Notes under the pieces: generated by a model
Databases searched by the model: none
Told to the model about the DNA's origin: nothing
What the model saw: the letters and a program-made list of their open reading frames with translations, nothing else
Made by a program: the position numbers and the translations under genes
NCBI GenBank assembly: GCA_963834305.1
Contig: CAWIAX010000003.1
Span: 620,001 to 684,000 of the forward strand
Length of the DNA stretch: 64,000 nt
From: JACCXG01 sp963834305
GTDB taxonomy: Bacteria; Acidobacteriota; Vicinamibacteria; Vicinamibacterales; 2-12-FULL-66-21
Direction: 5' to 3'
Shown here: in pieces, positions 60,976 to 64,000 of the stretch
How the letters are laid out: every line of letters begins with the position of its first letter
Position numbering within the stretch: position 1 is the first letter of the stretch

Positions 60976-62313
60976 GGCCGCTTCCGTCCGGAGCGGGAAC
61001 GCCGCCGGCCTGCCGCCTCCTGAAGCCTGATGCTGACGGAGGCGGCGTGTCCTGACAGCCCTTCGGCCCGGGCCAGCGCCACCGCCGCCGGCCCGATCCG
61101 GCCGAGACCCTGCGCGGTCAGGCGCTGCACGCGTCGACACCCGGACGAAGTCGGCGGCACTGAGGCCGCCGCGCGCCGCCGCCGCGCCGCTGGTCGGAAG
61201 CACGTGGTTCGAGCCGGTGACGTAGTCGCCGCACGCCTGTGCGCTGTGCCGGCCGACGAAGACCGTGCCGGCGCGCGTGAGTCGCGCCGCGGCGGCGTCG
61301 CTGTCGCACACCAGGTGCTCGGGCGCCATCCGCTGCGACAGCGCGATGGCCTCGTCTTCGCTGGCGGTCACGATGATGCCGCCGTTGCGCTCGAGCGCCT
61401 CGGCCGCCGGGCCGGCGCCCGGCATCTGCCGGGCCAGTTCGCCGGCGACCGCCAGGGCCAGGGCACGGGACGGCGTGAAGAGGATCGCGCGGGCGTCGGG
61501 GTCGTGCTCCGCCTGCGCGATCAGGTCGGCGGCAATCCACGCCGGGTCGCCCGAGGTCGAGACGATCGCGATCTCGCTCGGGCCGGCGAAGAAGTCGATC
61601 GCGCAGTCGGCGGCGACCATGCGCCTTGGCCGCCGCGACGTAGGCGTTGCCCGGCCCGACGATCTTGTCGACGCGTCGGAATCGACGCGGTGCCGTACGC
61701 GAGCGCCGCAATCGCGTGCGCCCCGCCGACCCGGAACAGGCGGTTCACGCCAGCCTCCCGCGCCGCGAACATGACCGTCGCGTCCGGCTTCGGGCAGACC
61801 GCGATCACCTCCGGCACGCCGGCGGCCACCGCCGGGATGGCGGTCATGAGGAGTGACGACGGCAGCGGGATAGCGCCCGCCCGGCACGTAGCAGCCGACG
61901 CGGTCGAGCGGCACCACGCGCTGGGTGATGCGGACGCCCGGCGCCGGCGAGACGGTCCAGGTGCGCGGCAGCTGCCGGGCCGCGACCCGGCGGATGTGCG
62001 CGGCGGCGGTCCGGATGGCGCGCCGCACGTCGGCCGGCACTTCGCCGCGCCGCGCGCCGCATCTCGGCGGCCGTGACCTCGATCGGGCCGTCGAGCCGAT
62101 CGAACCGCTTCGCGAAGGCGAGCAGCGCCGGCTCTCCCTCCTGCCGGACGCGCGACGACGATGCCGGCAACCGCGCGCTCAACGGCGGGGTTGCGGGACT
62201 GGCCGGCGGTCCACCAGCCGCGCGACCGCCGCGGTGTCGGTCGAGCGGACCAGCGGCACACGCCGTGCCCCGGCTGCGGACGGGCGGGAAGCGGTTCTGG
62301 AAGCCATCGGCAT
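60972..62313 (-). CDS. hisD: Histidinol dehydrogenase (frameshifted)
   Basis: About 446 residues; ATG 62313 or 62307 is the start, two bases after the hisG stop. Pieces in three frames together give the full family pattern: EPALLAFAKRFDRLDG, RVVPLDRVGCYVPGGRYP, VDKIVGPGNAYVAAAK, DFFAGPSEIAIVSTSGDP, RMAPEHLVCDSD, TGSNHVLPTSGAAAARGG and LSAADFVR. The enzyme oxidises histidinol to histidine in two NAD steps with zinc. At least five frame changes fall between 61100 and 62240, the densest damage in the operon. Confidence 0.92.
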
Positions 62314-62316
62314 CGA

Positions 62317-63214
62317 TCACAGGACGATCTTGTTGAGCGGATACTCGACGATCCCCTGGGCGCCCGCCGCCTTCAGGCGCGGGATCAGGTCGCGCACGGT
62401 GCGCTCCTCGATGATCGTGTTCACCGCCACCCACTCGTGGTCGCTCAGCGGGGAGATGGTCGGCCGCTGCAGCGCCGGCAGCAGCGCCGAGCACGTGATC
62501 GAGATCGGTCGCCTTGCACGTTCAGCATGATGCCGACGCGCCCGTGCGCCTCGATGGCCGCCTTGAGCAGGAGCGCGATGTTGTCGAGCTTGGTGCGCTT
62601 CCACGGGTTCTCGAGCGCCGTGGGGTTGGCCATCAGCTGCGTGTTGGACTCGAGCACGGTGTCGATGATCCGCAGCCGGTTGGCGCGGAGCGACGAGCCC
62701 GGTCTCGGTGACCTCGACGATGGCGTCGGCGAGCGTCGGCGGCTTGACCTCGGTGGCGCCCCACGAGAACTCGACGTTCACCGACGACGCCGAGCCGCGT
62801 GAAATACGCCTGCGCCACGCGCACGAGCTCGGTGGCGATGGTCGCGCCTTCGAGGTCCTGCGGCGTCTGGTAGCGCGATTCCTCCGGCACGGCGAGCACC
62901 CAGCGCACCTTGCCGAAGCTCTGCTTCGCGTAGATCAGGTCGGCCAGCGGCACCACCGTTCCGTTCGCGCCGTTGGCGCCGGCCGCGTGCTCGGCGATCC
63001 AGTCCTGGCCGGTCAGCCCGGCGTCGAGCACGCCGTCCGCGACGTAGCGCGCCATCTCCTGCGCGCGAATCAGCATGCACTCGATCTCGGGGTCGTCGAT
63101 CGCGGGGAAATACGACCGCATCGAGGCGTAGATGTTGAACCCGGCGCGCGCGAACAGCTGGATCGTCGCGTCCTGCAGCGAGCCCTTGGGGATGCCGAGC
63201 TTCAACTTGTCCAT
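62317..63214 (-). CDS. hisG: ATP phosphoribosyltransferase, long form (frameshifted)
   Basis: About 298 residues from ATG 63214 (MDKLKLGIPKGSLQDATIQL). Active-site segments are DAGLTGQDWIAEHA and YAKQSFGKVRWVLAVPEES. The C-terminal ACT-like regulatory domain is present (GIMLNVQ, ALLPALQRPTISPL, EWVAVNTIIEERTVRDLIPRL), so this is HisG-long, inhibited by histidine and independent of HisZ. Frame changes lie near 62785, 62697 and 62512. It catalyses the first committed step of the pathway. Confidence 0.93.
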
Positions 63215-63253
63215 ATCACCTTTGCACTGCGAACCATGGGCACGACGCCCGGC

Positions 63254-63565
63254 CTACTGCAACGCCCTGAAGAAACACGAGCGCTCGCCCGTGTGGCAGA
63301 CGACGCCGTCGCCGAGCGCGTCCACCTGCAGCAGCACGGTGTCGTCGTCGCAGTCCACGAGGATGTGCTTCACCTGGAGGCGGTTGCCGGACGTTTCCCC
63401 CTTCGTCCAGAGCTTGCCGCGGGACCGGCTGAAGAAGGTCGCGAAACCGGTGTCCCGTGTCCGCTGCAGCGCCTCCTCGTTCATGAAGCCCACCATGAGC
63501 ACGTCCCCGGTGCGGTCGTCCTGCACCACCGCGGGAATCAAGCCGTCGAGTTTCGAGAAATCCAT
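63254..63565 (-). CDS. hisI: Phosphoribosyl-AMP cyclohydrolase
   Basis: A 103-residue enzyme with the zinc and magnesium sites intact: VDCDDDTVLLQVDALG (canonical DCDGD is DCDDD here) and VVCHTGERSCFFRALQ. It opens the adenine ring of PR-AMP. The protein stops after the cyclohydrolase domain, so the HisE pyrophosphatase is not fused, and no hisE is seen in the window. It is the first structural gene of the operon; its AGGA ribosome site follows the attenuator stem by a few bases. Confidence 0.95.
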   Translation of the reverse strand: MDFSKLDGLIPAVVQDDRTGDVLMVGFMNEEALQRTRDTGFATFFSRSRGKLWTKGETSGNRLQVKHILVDCDDDTVLLQVDALGDGVVCHTGERSCFFRALQ

Positions 63566-63580
63566 AAGTCCTGCAAACGA

Positions 63581-63608
63581 AAAAAGCCTCGCCGTGTCCG
63601 GCGAGGCC
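63581..63608 (-). terminator. his attenuator terminator
   Basis: A perfect 9-bp stem GCCTCGCCG / CGGCGAGGC with a four-base loop, followed in the transcribed direction by TTTTTT. It lies between the hisL stop and hisI and is the expected transcription attenuator. Confidence 0.9.
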
Positions 63609-63637
63609 CTGGTGATTTGCGTTGCTGAAGTCTCGTG

Positions 63638-63715
63638 TCAGCGCATGCGCAGCTCGACCGGCCCGCCGGAGCAGGTGCGGTGATGGTGATGATGGTGCGG
63701 CACAGCGCGAAACAT
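63638..63715 (-). CDS. hisL: his operon leader peptide with six consecutive histidines
   Basis: A 25-codon reading frame, ATG 63715 to TGA 63638, encoding MFRAVPHHHHHHRTCSGG and then PVELRMR. The six His codons are at 63680-63697 (a mix of CAC and CAT). It is followed 29 bases after the stop by the attenuator stem and then hisI, which fits control of hisI-hisA by charged tRNA-His. An in-frame GTG at 63721 is an alternative start. The frame is too short for ordinary gene finders. The segment CGGCGGG in codons 16-18 can pair with the first arm of the terminator and may be the antiterminator. Confidence 0.88.
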   Translation of the reverse strand: MFRAVPHHHHHHRTCSGGPVELRMR

Positions 63716-63724
63716 GCTCACAAG

Positions 63725-63754
63725 AGCCTATCGCCCGGCTGCGGGTGCTGTCAA
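63725..63754 (-). promoter_or_regulatory. Candidate his operon promoter
   Basis: A perfect -35 hexamer TTGACA at 63749-63754 is followed after 18 bases by TAGGCT at 63725-63730. The -10 element overlaps the TAG stop codon of ggt, and the expected start of transcription falls only a few bases before the hisL ATG, so the leader peptide would be nearly leaderless. Confidence 0.5.
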
Positions 63755-64000
63755 ATTCCCCGGCACGGACGCCTTCGAATCGGGGGTCCGGCTGTCGTTC
63801 GCCCCGTAGGGGGTGCCGTCCGGCGCCACCCAGATGGAATGTGCGCGTCCCCCTGGCGCCTCGCCGTGCTGACGTCGTGCCCGAGCGCACGCAGGGCGTC
63901 GGCCAGCGCCCGCCGGGAAGCCCTCTTCTTCGAGCGACGACCCGATCGGGCATCCACTGATGGTGCAGGCGCGGCAGCGCCACCGCTTCGCGTCCCGGTC
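63728..64000 (-). CDS. ggt: Gamma-glutamyltransferase, C-terminal end (partial, frameshifted)
   Basis: Only the last 90 or so codons are inside the window; the gene continues to the right. The pattern ALPRLHHQWMPDRVV, ADALRALGHDVS, GDAHSIWVAPDGTPYGAND and a Pro/Ala-rich end at TAG 63728 matches the C-terminus of the small subunit of gamma-glutamyltranspeptidase, a periplasmic Ntn hydrolase that degrades glutathione. Three frame changes occur within 270 bases. The stop codon lies 12 bases before the hisL ATG, so the his promoter sits in the end of this gene. Confidence 0.8.
   Translation of the reverse strand, partial: DRDAKRWRCRACTISGCPIGSSLEEEGFPAGAGRRPACARARRQHGEAPGGRAHSIWVAPDGTPYGANDSRTPDSKASVPGNLTAPAAGR

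Overview
The window is a 64 kb piece of a GC-rich (roughly two-thirds G+C), densely packed bacterial chromosome. An Oar-type TonB-dependent receptor with an N-terminal carboxypeptidase-regulatory fold, a DUF1800/DUF1501 pair, a DUF4159 protein, a UMF1-family transporter and a PadR regulator together point to Acidobacteriota, most likely the Vicinamibacteria. This assignment is inferred from gene content and was not tested by phylogeny. I saw no rRNA or tRNA genes, CRISPR array, transposase or prophage.

Layout. (1) 1-4.1 kb, minus strand: addB-addA recombination helicase/nuclease genes (addA runs off the left edge). (2) 4.2-6.5 kb: four arrays of a GGTKCAG-type heptamer around a four-helix-bundle gene and a double cyclophilin. 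(3) 6.6-15 kb: NYN/OST-HTH RNA-binding protein, DNA polymerase IV, PadR regulator divergent from type III glutamine synthetase, MOSC protein, FAD oxidase, membrane protein. (4) 15-31 kb: TonB-dependent receptor, a large hybrid histidine kinase translationally coupled to a DUF3052 protein, and small-molecule enzymes (VOC proteins, alpha/beta hydrolase, nitrilase, epimerase, B3-like metallo-beta-lactamase, PhzF). (5) 31-41 kb: parC, sucA-sucB, DUF4159 and parE. (6) 41-57 kb: quinone reductase, MBL hydrolase, DUF885 protease, DedA protein, baeRF-like factor, FAD oxidoreductase, DUF1800/DUF1501, epimerase, TPR protein, UMF1 transporter, P-loop ATPase and membrane M28 peptidase. (7) 57.3-64 kb, minus strand: the operon hisL-hisI-hisG-hisD-hisC-hisB-hisH-hisF-hisA behind the 3' end of a gamma-glutamyltransferase gene.

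The strongest regulatory feature is a classical his attenuator. A 25-residue leader peptide with six consecutive histidines is followed by a GC-rich terminator with a U-run just before hisI, and a TTGACA-type promoter overlaps the upstream ggt stop codon. The second notable structure is the set of heptamer arrays bracketing the four-helix-bundle gene.

Many conserved genes (addB, glutamine synthetase III, parC, parE, sucB, hisB, hisC, hisD, hisG, the kinase, the TonB receptor, ggt) are interrupted by frameshifts while neighbours such as sucA are intact over 946 codons. Where the intended reading is clear, most changes are single-base insertions, often a G after a C. This looks like consensus error in the assembly rather than gene decay, so these genes are annotated as full-length CDS with the shifts noted.
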